A stretch of 64,000 nucleotides of DNA from Hydractinia symbiolongicarpus (taxonomy: Eukaryota > Cnidaria > Hydrozoa > Anthoathecata > Hydractiniidae), in NCBI RefSeq assembly GCF_029227915.1, contig NC_079886.1, forward strand, positions 3,224,001 through 3,288,000. Reading direction: 5' to 3'. The notes below the pieces were generated by a model. That model worked only from the letters and a program-made list of their open reading frames with translations, ran no database searches and was not told the DNA's origin. A program made the translations under genes and the position numbers. The first letter of the stretch is position 1. The number at the start of each line of letters is the position of its first letter. Shown piece by piece: positions 46,901 through 60,200 of the stretch.

Positions 46901-49163
46901 AATGTTTTCATTTTTGATGAGACGCTAAATAAAACAAGTTTAATCGCCGGCAAACGAAAACTCGCGATTTCCCGTAAATCCCGGACACGACCCGTATAAT
47001 CAAAAGTATACAAAGAGAGTACCCAGGGAGTAAACTCATTTCCCGAACGATTTTTTAAATCATTTTTTCACCACTAAAACGCATGACACTTGTAGTTTTC
47101 AAAAATGTTTTCATTTTTGATGAGACGCTAAATAAATGAAGTTTAATCGCCGGCAAACGAAAACCCGCGATTTCCCCTAAATCCCGGACTCGGCCCGTAT
47201 AATCAAAATTATACAAAGAAAGTACCCAGGGAGTAAACTCATTTCCCGAACGAATTTTTAAATTATTTTTTCACCACTAAAACGCATGACACTTGTAGTT
47301 TTCAAAAATGTTTTCATTTTTGGTGAAACGCAAAATAAAAGAAGTTTAATCGCCGGCAAACGAAAACCCGCGATTTCCCGTAAATCCCGGACTCGGCCCG
47401 TATGGTCAAAACTATACAAAGAAAGTACCCAGGGAGTAAACTCATTTCCCGAACGATTTTTTAAATTATTTTTTCACCACTAAAACGCAAAAGACTTGTA
47501 GTTTTCAAAAATGTTTTCATTTTTGATGAAACGCTAATTAAAAGAAGTTTAATCGCCGGCAAACGAAAACCCGCGATTTCCCGTAAATCCCGGACTCGGC
47601 CCGTATGGTCAAAACTATACAAAGAAAGTACCCAGGGAGTAAACTCATTTCCCGAACGATTTTTTAAATTATTTTTTCACCACTAAAACGCAAAAGACTT
47701 GTAGTTTTCAAAAAAGTTTTCATTTTTGGTGAAACGCAAAATAAAAGAAGTTTAATCGCCGGCAAACGAAAACCCGCAATTTCCCGTAAATCCCGGACTC
47801 GGCCCGTATGGTCAAAACTATACAAAGAAAGTACCCAGGGAGTAAACTCATTTCCCGAACGATTTTTTAAATTATTTTTTCACCACTAAAACGCATGAGA
47901 CTTGTAGTTTTCAAAAATGTTTTCATTTTTGATAAGACGCTGAATAAAAGAAGTTTAATCGCCGGCAAACGAAAACCCGCGATTTCCCGTAAATCCGGTA
48001 CTCGGCTCGTATAGTCAAAAGTATACAAAGAAAGTACTCAGGGAGTAAACTCATTTCCCGAACGATATTTTAAATTATTTTTTCACCACTCAAACGCAAA
48101 AGACTTGTAGTTTTCAAAAATGTTTTCATTTTTGATGAAACGCAAAATAAAAGAAGTTTAATCGCCGGCAAACGAAAACCCGCGATTTCCCGTAAATCCC
48201 GGACTCGGCCCGTATGGTCAAAACTATACAAAGAAAGTACCCAGGGAGTAAACTCATTTCCTGAACGATTTTTTAAATTATTTTTTCACCACTAAAACGC
48301 ATGAGACTTGTAGTTTTCAAAAATGTTTTCATTTTTGATAAGACGCTGAATAAAAGAAGTTTAATCGTCGGCAAACGAAAACCCGCGATTTCCCGTAAAT
48401 CCGGTACTCGGCCCGTATAGTCAAAAGTATACAAAGAAAGTACTCAGGGAGTAAACACATTTCCCGAACGATATTTTAACTTATTTTTTCACCACTAAAA
48501 CGCAAAAGAATTGTAGTTTTCAAAAATGTTTTCATTTTTGGTAAAACGCAAAATAAAAAAAGTTTAATCGCCGGCAAACGAAAACCCGCAATTTCCCGTA
48601 AATCCCGGACTCGGCCCGTATGGTCAAAACTATACAAAGAAAGTACCCAGGGAGTAAACTCATTTCCCGAACGATTTTTTAAATTATTTTTTCACCACTA
48701 AAACGCATGAGACTTGTAGTTTTCAAAAATGTTTTCATTTTTGATAAGACGCTGAATAAAAGAAGTTTAATCGCCGGCAAACGAAAACCCGCGATTTCCC
48801 GTAAATCCGGTACTCGGCTCGTATAGTCAAAAGTATACAAAGAAAGTACTCAGGGAGTAAACTCATTTCCCGAACGATATTTCAAATTATTTTTTCACCA
48901 CTCAAACGCAAAAGACTTGTAGTTTTCAAAAATGTTTTCATTTTTGATGAAACGCTAATTAAAAGAAGTTTAATCGCCGGCAAACGAAAACCCGCGATTT
49001 CCTGTAAATCCCGGACTCGGCCCGTATGGTCAAAACTATACAAAGAAAGTACCCAGGGAGTAAACTCATTTCCCGAACGATTTTTTAAATTATTTTTTCA
49101 CCACTAAAACGCATGAGACTTGTAGCTTTCAAAAATGTTTTCATTTTTGAGAAGACGCTGAAT
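43953..49163. repeat. Satellite A array, right block (~26 monomers) with 1014 bp HOR
   Basis: The monomer interrupted at 40765 continues at TGGTCAAAACTATAC and the array runs in the same orientation to 49163. A variant private to this block replaces CGCATGAGACTTG with CGCAAAAGACTTG; it occurs near 44848, 45256, 45661, 46269, 46676, 47488, 47691, 48096, 48504 and 48907. About 45250-46260 repeats at ~46265-47280 (five monomers, offset ~1014; shared CGCTAATTAAAAG at 45711 and 46724). A four-monomer offset (~812) appears near 47690-48960. No gene is seen. Confidence 0.9.
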
Positions 49164-49180
49164 TACAGCGATTACACTGG
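49150..49180. other. Satellite A / satellite B junction
   Basis: Satellite A reads ...TTGAGAAGACGCTGAAT and then, where AAAAGAAG is expected, the sequence becomes TACAGCGATTACACTGGG, which is satellite B. The switch is within 1-2 bp at about 49163, inside both monomers, with no transposon, filler or long shared sequence. The last A monomer has the GAGAAGACG subtype, otherwise typical of the left domain near 400-12700. Confidence 0.85.
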
Positions 49181-49195
49181 GCGCTGTGGTAGCGC
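49181..49195. repeat. Conserved GC hairpin of satellite B (representative copy)
   Basis: GCGCT (49181-49185) and AGCGC (49191-49195) are perfect reverse complements around a GTGGT loop, in otherwise AT-rich DNA. Most of the ~40 monomers keep it; a few lose one arm base (for example GCGTT, GTGCT). A second dyad per monomer is AACGG...CCGTT around a 7 nt TATCAGT loop. Confidence 0.7.
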
Positions 49196-49558
49196 TTCAT
49201 TTAAAAATGCAGATAAATAAGTCATTTTTTACTGTAAGACCAATCCTAGCTGTTATCGCACGCTGAAGAAATAGAGACAGTTTCAAAAACTACATTTCTT
49301 TGACTTTCTAACGGTATCAGTCCGTTTCTGTTACAACGGTTGCGTCACATATTCGTACCAACATGTATTTAGCGATACTTTTCTGATATTACTAGATTGC
49401 ATCGCTTTTAACAGTGAAATGATTGATTGTGGGATTTAATTGAACTGATTTTGGACTTTAACTTTATCAATGTGATAATTGAGACAATTGGACTCCATGA
49501 AATAAAATTATTCTGAATTTGACATGATTGCTAGAACTCAGCGATCACACTGGGCGCT

Positions 49559-49619
49559 GTGGTAGCGTTTCATTTAAAAATGTAGATATGTAAGTCATTT
49601 TTTACTGTGGGACCAATCC
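49559..49619 (+). promoter_or_regulatory. Degenerate tRNA/pol III-like A- and B-box signature in satellite B (representative)
   Basis: GTGGTAGCGCTTC in the monomers resembles the tRNA D-arm/A-box stretch GTGGTAGAGCGCTTG. About 50 bp downstream, GGGACCAATCC (49609-49619 in this copy) matches 8 of 11 positions of a GGTTCGAATCC-type B box. Order and spacing fit a tRNA-derived SINE promoter. Against it, a T6 run between the boxes would terminate pol III, and no cloverleaf can be folded by eye. It may be a relic of a SINE origin or chance. Confidence 0.25.
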
Positions 49620-50589
49620 TAGCCATTATCGCACGCTGAAGAAATTGAGACAGTTTCAAAAACTACATTTCATTGACTTTCTAACGGTGTCACCCCGTTT
49701 GAGTTATAACAGTTGGGTCACATTTTCGTACCAACATGTATTTAGCGATATTTTTCTGATATTACTAGGTTGCATCGCTTTTAACAGTGAAACGATTGAC
49801 TGTGGGACTTAATTGAACTCATTTTGGACTGTGACCTAACAAATGTGATGAATGAGACAATTGCACTCCATGAAATAACATTCTCCTTCAATTGGCATGA
49901 CTGCCGGTACTCATCGATTACACTGAGCGCTGTGGTAGCGCTTCATTTAAAGGTGTAGATATATTAGTCATTTTTTACTGTGAGACCAATCTTAGCCGTT
50001 ATCCCACGCTGAAGAAATAGAGACAGTTTCAAAAACTTCATTTCATTGACTTTCTAACGGTATCAGTCCGTTTCTGTTACAACGGTTGCGTCACATATTC
50101 GTACCAACATGTATTTAGCGATATTTTTCTGATATTACTAGGTTGCATCGCTTTTAACAGTGAAACGATTGACTGTGGGACTTAATTGAACTCATTTTGG
50201 ACTGTGACCTAACAAATGTGATGAATGAGACAATTGCACTCCATGAAATAACATTCTCCTTAAATTGGCATGACTGCCGGTACTCATCGATTACACTGGG
50301 CGCTGTGGTAGCGCTTCATTTAAAGGTGTAGATATATTAGTCATTTTTTACTGTGAGACCAATCTTAGCCGTTATCCCACGCTGAAGAAATAGAGACAGT
50401 TTCAAAAACTTCATTTCATTGACTTTCTAACGGTATCAGTCCGTTTCTGTTACAACGGTTTCGTCACATATTCGTACCAACATGTGCTTAGCGATAGTTT
50501 TCGGATATTACTAGGTTGTTTCGCTTTTAACAGTGAAACGATTGACTGTGGGATTTAGTTGAACTGATATTGGACTTTAATTTTATAAG

Positions 50590-53260
50590 TGTGATAATTG
50601 AGACAATTGGACTCCATGAAATAACATTCTTCTTAATTTGGCATGATTGCCGGTACTCAGCGATTACACTGGGCGCTGTGGTAGCGCTTCCTTTGAAAAT
50701 GCAGATAAATAAGTCATTTTTTACTGTAGGACCAATCCTAGCTGTTATCGCACGCTGAAGAAATAGAGACAGTTTTAAAAACTACATTTCGTTGACTTTC
50801 TAACGGTATCAGTCCGTTTCTGTTACAACGGTTGCGTCACATATTCGTACCAACATGTATTTCGCGATACTTTTCTGATATTACTAGATTGCATCACTTT
50901 TAACAGGGAAACGATTGAATGTGGGACTTAATTGAACTGATTTTGGACTTTAACTTTATAAATGCAATAATTGAGAGAATTGAACTCTAAGAAATAAAAT
51001 TATTCTGAATTTGACATGATTGCTAGAACTCAGCGATTACACTGGGTGTTGTGGTAGCGCTTCATTTAAAAGTGTAGATATATTAGTCATTTTTTACTGT
51101 GGGACCAATCTTAGCCGTTATCGCACGCTGAAGAAATAGACACAGTTTCAAAAACTACATTTCATTTCCTTTCTAACAGTATCAGTCCGTTTCTGTTACA
51201 ACGGTTGCGTCACATATTCGTACCAACATGTGTTTAGTGATATTTTTCTGATATTACTAGATTGCATCGCTTTTAACAGTGAAACGATTGAATGTGGGAG
51301 TTAATTGAACTGATTTTGGACTTTAACTTTATAAGTGTGATAATTGACACAATTGGACTCCAAGAAATAACAATGTTCTGGATTTGAAATGATTGCTAGA
51401 ACACAGCGATTACACTGGGCGTTGTGGCAGCGCTTCATTTAAAAATGCAGATAAATAAGTCATTTTTTACTGGGGCACCAATCCTAGCCGCTATGGCCCG
51501 CCGAGAAAGTTGAGACATTTTCGAAAACTACATTTCATTGACTTTCTAACGGTATCAGTCCGTTTAAGTTACAACGCTTGGGTCACATTTTCGTACCATC
51601 ATGTATTTAGCGATATTTTTCTGATATTACTAGGTTGCATCGCTTTTATCAGTGAAACAATTGACTGTGGGACTTAATTGAACTGATTTTGGACTGTGAT
51701 CTGACAAATGTGATGAATGAGACAATTGGACTCCATGAAATAACATTCTTCTTAAATTGGCATGATTGCCGGTACTCAGCGATTACACTGGGCGCTGTGG
51801 TAGCGCTTCCTTTGAAAATGCAGATAAATAAGTCATTTTTTACTGTAGGACCAATCCTAGCTGTTATCGCACGCTGAAAAAATAGAGACAGTTTTAAAAA
51901 CTACATTTCGTTGACTTTCTAACGGTATCAGTCCGTTTCTGTTACAACGGTTGCGTCACATATTCGTACCAACATGTATTTCGCGATACTTTTCTGATAT
52001 TACTAGATTGCATCACTTTTAACAGGGAAACGATTGAATGTGGGACTTAATTGAACTGATTTTGGACTTTAACTTTATAAATGCAATAATTGAGAGAATT
52101 GAACTCTAAGAAATAAAATTATTCTGAATTTGACATGATTGCTAGAACTCAGCGATTACACTGGGTGCTGTGGTAGCTCTTCATTTAAAAGTGTAGATAT
52201 ATTAGTCATTTTTTACTGTGGGACCAATCTTAGCCGTTATCGCACGCTGAAGAAATGGACACAGTTTCAAAAACTTCATTTCATTGACTTTCTAACGGTA
52301 TCAGTCCGTTTCTGTTACAACGGTTGCGTCACATATTCGTACCAACATGTATTTAGCGATATTTTTCTGATATTACTAGATTGCATCGCTTTTAACAGTG
52401 AAACGATTGAATGTGGGAGTTAATTGAACTGATTTTGGACTTTAACTTTATAAGTGTGATAATTGACACAATTAAACTCCAAGAAATAACAATGTTCTGG
52501 ATTTGAAATGATTGCTAGAACACAGCGATTACCCTGGTCGTTGTGGCAGCGCTTCATTTAAAAATGCAGATAAATAAGTCATTTTTTACTGGGGCACCAA
52601 TCCTAGCCGCTATGGCCCGCCGAGGAAGTTGAGACATTTTCGAAAACTACATTTCATTGACTTTCTAACGGTATCAGTTCGTTTAAGTTACAACGCTTGG
52701 GTCACATTTTCGTACCATCATGTATTTAGCAATATTTTTCTGATATTACTAGGTTGCATCGCTTTTATCAGTGAAACAATTGACTGTGGGACTTAATTAA
52801 ACTGATTTTGGACTGTGATCTGACAAATGTGATGAATGAGACAATTGGACTCTATGAAATAACATTCTTCTTAAATTGGTATGATTGCCGGTACTCAGCG
52901 ATTACACTGGGCGCTGTGGTAGCGCTTCCTTTAAAAATGCAGATAAATAAGTCATTTTTTACTGTAGGACCAGTCCTAGCTGTTATCGCACGCTGAAGAA
53001 ATAGAGACAGTTTCAAAAACTACATTTCGTTGACTTTCTAACGGTATCAGTCCGTTTCTGTTACAACGGTTGCGAAACATATTCGTACCAACATGTATTT
53101 CGCGATACTTTTCTGATATTACTAGATTGCATCACTTTTAACAGGGAAACGATTGAATGTGGGAGTTAATTGAACTAATTTTGGACTTTAACTTTATAAA
53201 TGCAATAATTGAGAGAATTGAACTCCAAGAAATAAAATTTTTCTGAATTTGACATGATTG
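50590..53260. repeat. Satellite B 1119 bp (3-monomer) HOR, about 2.4 copies
   Basis: The marker AACAGGGAAACGATTGAATG starts at 50902, 52021 and 53140, exactly 1119 bp apart (3 x 373). GCGCTTCCTTTGAAAATGCAG and TGCAATAATTGAGAGAATTG recur in the same register. Units run ~50590-51708, ~51709-52827 and a partial third to ~53260. Confidence 0.85.
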
Positions 53261-53279
53261 CTAGAACTCAGCGGTTACA

Positions 53280-54780
53280 CTGGGCGCTGTGGTAGCGCTT
53301 CATTTAAATATGTAGATATGTAAGTCATTTTCTACTGTGAGACCAATCCTAGCCGTTATCGCACGCTGAAGAAATTGAGACAGTTTCAAAAACTACATTT
53401 CATTGACTTTCTAACGGTGTCACCCCGTTTGAGTTATAACAGTTGGGTCACATTGTCGTACCAACATGTGTTTAGCGATATTTTTCTGATATTACTAGGT
53501 TGCATCGCTTTTACCAGTGAAACGATTGACTGTGGGACTTAATTGAACTCATTTTGGACTGTGACCTAACAAATGTGATGAATGAGACAATTGCACTCCA
53601 TGAAATAACATTCTCCTTAAATTGGCATGACTGCCGGTACTCAGCGATTACACTGGGCGCTGTGGTAGCGCTTCATTTAAAGGTGTAGATATATTAGTCA
53701 TTTTTTACTGTGAGACCAATCTTAGCCGTTATTCCACGCTGAAGAAATAGAGACAGTTTCAAAAACTTCATTTCATTGACTTTCTAACGGTATCAGTCCG
53801 TTTCTGTTACAACGGTTGCATCACATATTCGTACCAACATGTGTTTAGCGATAGTTTTCTGATATTACTAGGTTGTATCGCCTTTAACAGTGAAACGATT
53901 GACTGTGGGACTTAATTGAAGTGATTTTGGACTTTAACTTTATAAGTGTGATAATTGAGACAATTGGACTCCATGAAATAACATTCTTCTTAATTTGGCA
54001 TGGTTGCCGGAACTCAGCGATTATACTGGGCGCTGTGGTAGTGCTTCATTTAAATATGTAGATATGTAAGTCATTTTCTACTGTGAGACCAATCCTAGCC
54101 GTTATCGCACGCTGAAGAAATGGAGACAGTTTCAAAAACTACATTTCATTGACTTTCTAACGGTGTCACCCCGTTTGAGTTATAACAGTTGGGTCACATT
54201 TTCGTACCAACATGTATTTAGCGATATTTTTCTGATATTACTAGGTTGCATCGCTTTTACCAGTGAAACGATTGACTGTGGGACTTAATTGAACTCATTT
54301 TGGACTGTGACCTAACAAATGTGATGAATGAGACAATTGCACTCCATGAAATAACATTCTCCTTAAATTGGCATGACTGCCGGTACTCAGCGATTACACT
54401 GGGCGCTGTGGTAGCGCTTCATTTAAAGGTGTAGATATATTAGTCATTTTTTACTGTGAGACCAATCTTAGTCGTTATTCCACGCTGAAGAAATAGAGAC
54501 AGTTTCAAAAACTTCATTTCATTGACTTTCTAACGGTATCAGTCCGTTTCTGTTACAACGGTTGCATCACATATTCGTACCAACATGTGTTTAGCGATAG
54601 TTTTCTGATATTACTAGGTTGTATCGCCTTTAACAGTGAAACGATTGACTGTGGGACTTAATTGAAGTGATTTTGGACTTTAACTTTATAAGTGTGATAA
54701 TTGAGAGAATTGGACTCCATGAAATAAAATTATTCTGAAATTGACATGATTGCTAGAACTCAGCGATTACACTGGGTGCT
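53280..54780. repeat. Satellite B 746 bp (2-monomer) tandem duplication
   Basis: About 53290-54035 repeats at ~54036-54780 at offset 746. Both share CATTTAAATATGTAGATATG, the CTACTGTGAG variant, GTGTCACCCCGTTTGAG, the ATTCCACGCTG variant and GTATCGCCTTTAACAG. Confidence 0.8.
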
Positions 54781-55329
54781 GTGGTAGCGCTTCATTTAAA
54801 AGTGTAGATATATTAGTCATTTTTTACTGTGGGACCAATCTTAGCCGTTATCGCACGCTGAAGAAATAGACACAGTTTCAAAAACTTCATTTCATTGACT
54901 TTCTAACGGTATCAGTCCGTTTCTGTTACAACGGTTGCGTCACATATTCGTACCAACATGTATTTAGCGATATTTTTCTGATATTACTAGATTGCATCGC
55001 TTTTAACAGTGAAACGATTGAATGTGGGAGTTAATTGAACTGATTTTGGACTTTAACTTTATAAGTGTGATAATTGACACAATTGGACTCCAAGAAATAA
55101 CAATGTTCTGGATTTGAAATGATTGCTAGAACACAGCGATTACACTGGGCGTTGTGACAGCGCTTCATTTAAAAATGCAGATAAATAAGTCATTTTTTAC
55201 TGTGGGACCAATCCTAGCCGCTATCGCACGCCGAGGAAGTTGAGACATTTTCAAAAACTACATTTCATTGACTTTCTAACGGTATCAGTCCGTTTCAGTT
55301 ACAACAGTTGCGTCAAATATTCGTACCAA

Positions 55330-57213
55330 CATGGTATTTAGCGATATTTTTCTGATGTCACTAAGTTGCCTCGCCTTAAAAAGTGAAACGATTGACCGTG
55401 GGACTTAATTGAACTGATCTTGGACTGTGAGCTTACAAATGTGATGAATGAGACAATTGGACTCCATGAAATAACATTCTTCTTAATTTGGCATGATTGC
55501 CGGAACTCAGCGATTAAACTGGGCGCTGTGGTAGCGTTTCATTTAAAAATGTAGATAAATAACTCATTTTTTACTGTAGGACCAATCCTAGCCGTTATCG
55601 AACGCTGAAGAAATTGAGACAGTTTCAAAAACTACATTTCATTGACTTTCTAACGGTATTAGTCCGTTTCAGTTACAACAGTTGCGTCAAATATTCGTAC
55701 CAACATGGTATTTAGCGATATTTTTCTGATATTACTAGGTTGCATCGCTTTTAACAGTGAAACGATTGACTGTAGGACTTACTTGAACTGATTTTGGACT
55801 TTAACTTTATAAATGTGATAATTGAAACAATTGGACTCCAAGAAATAACAATGTTCTGAATTTGACATGATTGCTAGAGCTCAGCGATTACACTGGGCGC
55901 TGTGGTAGCGCTTCATTTAAAAATGCAGATAAATAAGTCATTTTTTACTGTAGATCCAATCCTAGCTGTTATCGCACGCTGAAGAAATAGAGACAGTTTC
56001 AAAAACTACATTTCATTGACTTTCTAACGGTATCAGACCGTTTCAGTTACAACGGTTGCGTCACATATTCGTACCAACATATATTTATCGATATTTTTCT
56101 GGTGCTTCATTTAAATTTGTAGATAAATAACTCATTTTTTACTGTAGGACCAATCCTAGCCGTTATCGCACGCTGAAGAAATAGAAACAGTTTCAAAAAC
56201 TATATTTCATTGACTTTCTAACGGTATCAGTCCTTTTCAGTTACAACGGTTGCGTCACATATTCGTACCAACATGGTATTTAGCGATATTTTTCTGATGT
56301 CACTAAGTTGCCTCGCCTTAAAAAGTGAAACGATTGACCGTGGGACTTAATTGAACTGATCTTGGACTGTGAGCTTACAAATTTGATGAATGAGACAATT
56401 GGACTCCATGAAATAACATTCTTCTTAATTTGGCATGATTGCCGGAACTCAGCGATTAAACTGGGCGCTGTGGTAGCGTTTCATTTAAAAATGTAGATAA
56501 ATAACTCATTTTTTACTGTAGGACCAATCCTAGCCGTTATCGAACGCTGAAGAAATTGAGACAGTTTCAAAAACTACATTTCATTGACTTTCTAACGGTA
56601 TTAGTCCGTTTCAGTTACAACAGTTGCGTCAAATATTCGTACCAACATGGTATTTAGCGATATTTTTCTGATATTACTAGGTTGCATCGCTTTTAACAGT
56701 GAAACGATTGACTGTAGGACTTACTTGAACTGATTTTGGACTTTAACTTTATAAATGTGATAATTGAAACAATTGGACTCCAAGAAATAACAATGTTCTG
56801 AATTTGACATGATTGCTAGAGCTCAGCGATTACACTGGGCGCTGTGGTAGCGCTTCATTTAAAAATGCAGATAAATAAGTCATTTTTTACTGTAGATCCA
56901 ATCCTAGCTGTTATCGCACGCTGAAGAAATAGAGACAGTTTCAAAAACTACATTTCATTGACTTTCTAACGGTATCAGACCGTTTCAGTTACAACGGTTG
57001 CGTCACATATTCGTACCAACATATATTTATCGATATTTTTCTGGTGCTTCATTTAAATTTGTAGATAAATAACTCATTTTTTACTGTAGGACCAATCCTA
57101 GCCGTTATCGCACGCTGAAGAAATAGAAACAGTTTCAAAAACTATATTTCATTGACTTTCTAACGGTATCAGTCCTTTTCAGTTACAACGGTTGCGTCAC
57201 ATATTCGTACCAA
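55330..57213. repeat. Satellite B 942 bp tandem duplication containing a truncated monomer
   Basis: About 55330-56271 and 56272-57213 are tandem copies at offset 942, both with GATGTCACTAAGTTGCCTCG at their start and a truncated monomer near their end. 942 is 3 x 373 minus ~177, the size of the internal deletion. Confidence 0.8.
56085..56115. repeat. Internally deleted satellite B monomer (three copies)
   Basis: CGATATTTTTCTG is joined directly to GTGCTTCATTTAAATTTG, skipping ~177 bp that normally include the end of one monomer and the start of the next. The identical junction recurs near 57041 and 59100, so one deletion was carried along by later duplications (offsets 942 and 2059). Confidence 0.8.
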
Positions 57214-60200
57214 CATGTATTTAGAGATATTTTTCTAATATTACTAGGTTGCATCGTTTTTAACACTGAAACGATTGACTGTGGGACTTAATTGAACTGA
57301 TTTTGGACTGTGAGCTTACAAATGTGATAAATGAGACAATTGGACTCCATGCAATAACATTCTTCTTAAATTGGCATGACTGACGGAACTCAGCGATTAA
57401 ACTGGGCGCTGTGGTAGCGCTTCATTTAAAAATGTAGATATATAAGTCATTTTTTAATGTGGGACCAATCCTAGCCGTTATCGCACGCTGAAGAAATACA
57501 GACAGTTTCAAAAACTACATTTAGTTGACTTTCTATCGGTATCAGTCCGTTTCTGTTACTACGGTTGCGTCACATAGTCGTACCAACATGTATTTAGCGA
57601 TATTTCTCTGATATTACTAGGTTGCATCGCTTTTAACAGTGAAACGATTGACTGCAGGACTTAATTGAACTGATTTTGGACTTTAACTTTATAAATGTGA
57701 TAATTGAAACCATTGGACTCCATGAAATAACATTCTTCTTAAATTAGCATGATTGACTGAACTCAGCGATTACACTGGGCGCTGTGGTAGCGCTTCATTT
57801 AAAAATGCACATAAATAAGTCATTTTTTACTGTAGGACCAATCCTAGTCGTTTTCGCACGCTGAAGAAATTGAGACAGTTTCAAAAACTACATTTCATTG
57901 ACTTTCTAACGGTATCAGTCCGTTTCTGTTACAACGGTTGCGTCACATATTCGTACCAACATGTGTTTAGTGATATTTTTCTGATATTACTAGGTTGTAT
58001 CGCTTTTAACAGTGAAACGATTGACTGTGGGGCTTAATTGAACTGATTTTGGACTTTAACTTTATAAGTGTGATAATTGAGACAATTGCACTCCATGAAA
58101 TAACATTCTCCTTAAATTGGCATGATTGCTGGTACTCAGCGATTACACTGGGCGCTGTGGTAGCGCTTCATTTAAAGGTGTAGATATATTAGTCATTTTT
58201 TACTGTGGGACCAATCTTAGCCGTTATCCCACGCTGAAGAAATAGAGACAGTTTCAAAAACCTCATTTCATTGACTTTCTAACGGTATCAGTCCGTTTCT
58301 GTTACAACGATTGCGTCACATATTCGTACCAACATGTGTTTAGCGATAGTTTTCTGATATTACTAGGTTGTATCGCTTTTAACAGTGAAACGATTGACTG
58401 TGGGACTTAATTGAAGTGATTTTGGACTTTAACTTTATAAGTGTGATAATTAAGACAATTGAACTCCAAGAAGTAACAATGTTCTAAATTTGACATGATT
58501 GCTAGAACTCAGCGATTACACTGGGCGCTGTTGTAGCGCTTCATTTAAAAATGCAAATAAATAAGTCATTTTTTACTGTAGGACCAATCCTAGCTGTTAT
58601 CGCACGCTGAAGAAATAGAGACAGTTTCAAAAACTACATTTCATTGACTATCTAACGGTATCAGTCCGTTTCTGTTACAACGGTTGCGTCACATATTCGT
58701 ACCAACATGTGTTTAGCGATATTTTTCTGATATTACTAGGTTGTATTGCTTTTAACAGTAAAACGATTGACTGTGGGACTTAATTGAACTGATTCTGGAC
58801 TTTAACTTTATAAATATGATAATTGGGACAATTGGACTCCATGCAATAACATTCTTCTTAAATTGGTATGATTGCTAGAACTCAGCGATTACACTGGGCG
58901 CTGTGGTAGCGCTTCATTTAAAAATGCAGATAAATAAGTCATTTTTTACTGTAGATCCAATCCTAGCTGTTATCGCACGCTGAAGAAATAGAGACAGTTT
59001 CAAAAACTACATTTCATTGACTTTCTAACGGTATCAGACCGTTTCAGTTACAACGGTTGCGTCACATATTTGTACCAACATATATTTATCGATATTTTTC
59101 TGGTGCTTCATTTAAATTTGTAGATAAATAACTCATTTTTTACTGTAGGACCAATCCTAGCCGTTATCGCACGCTGAAGAAATAGAAACAGTTTCAAAAA
59201 CTATATTTCATTGACTTTCTAACGGTATCAGTCCTTTTCAGTTACAACGGTTGCGTCACATATTCGTACCAACATGTATTTAGAGATATTTTTCTAATAT
59301 TACTAGGTTGCATCGTTTTTAACACTGAAACGATTGACTGTGGGACTTAATTGAACTGATTTTGGACTGTGAGCTTACAAATGTGATAAATGAGACAATT
59401 GGACTCCATGCAATAACATTCTTCTTAAATTGGCATGACTGACGGAACTCAGCGATTAAACTGGGCGCTGTGGTAGCGCTTCATTTAAAAATGTAGATAT
59501 ATAAGTCATTTTTTAATGTGGGACCAATCCTAGCCGTTGTCGCACGCTGAAGAAATACAGACAGTTTCAAAAACTACATTTAGTTGACTTTCTATCGGTA
59601 TCAGTCCGTTTCTGTTACTACGGTTGCGTCACATAGTCGTACCAACATGTATTTAGCGATATTTCTCTGATATTACTAGGTTGCATCGCTTTTAACAGTG
59701 AAACGATTGACTGCAGGACTTAATTGAACTGATTTTGGACTTTAACTTTATAAATGTGATAATTGAAACCATTGGACTCCATGAAATAACATTCTTCTTA
59801 AATTAGCATGATTGACTGAACTCAGCGATTACACTGGGCGCTGTGGTAGCGCTTCATTTAAAAATGCACATAAATAAGTCATTTTTTACTGTAGGACCAA
59901 TCCTAGCCGTTTTCGCACGCTGAAGAAATTCAGACAGTTTCAAAAACTACATTTCATTGACTTTCTAACGGTATCAGTCCGTTTCTGTTACAACGGTTGC
60001 GTCACATATTCGTACCAACATGTGTTTAGTGATATTTTTCTGATATTACTAGGTTGTATCGCTTTTAACAGTGAAACGATTGACTGTGGGGCTTAATTGA
60101 ACTGATTTTGGACTTTAACTTTATAAGTGTGATAATTGAGACAATTGCACTCCATGAAATAACATTCTCCTTAAATTGGCATGATTGCTGGTACTCAGCG

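Noticed and set aside
52139-52423. 62-94 codon ORFs in satellite B
   Set aside because: They occur in a few monomers of a 373 bp repeat (not a multiple of 3), are missing in sister monomers and have no recognisable domain.
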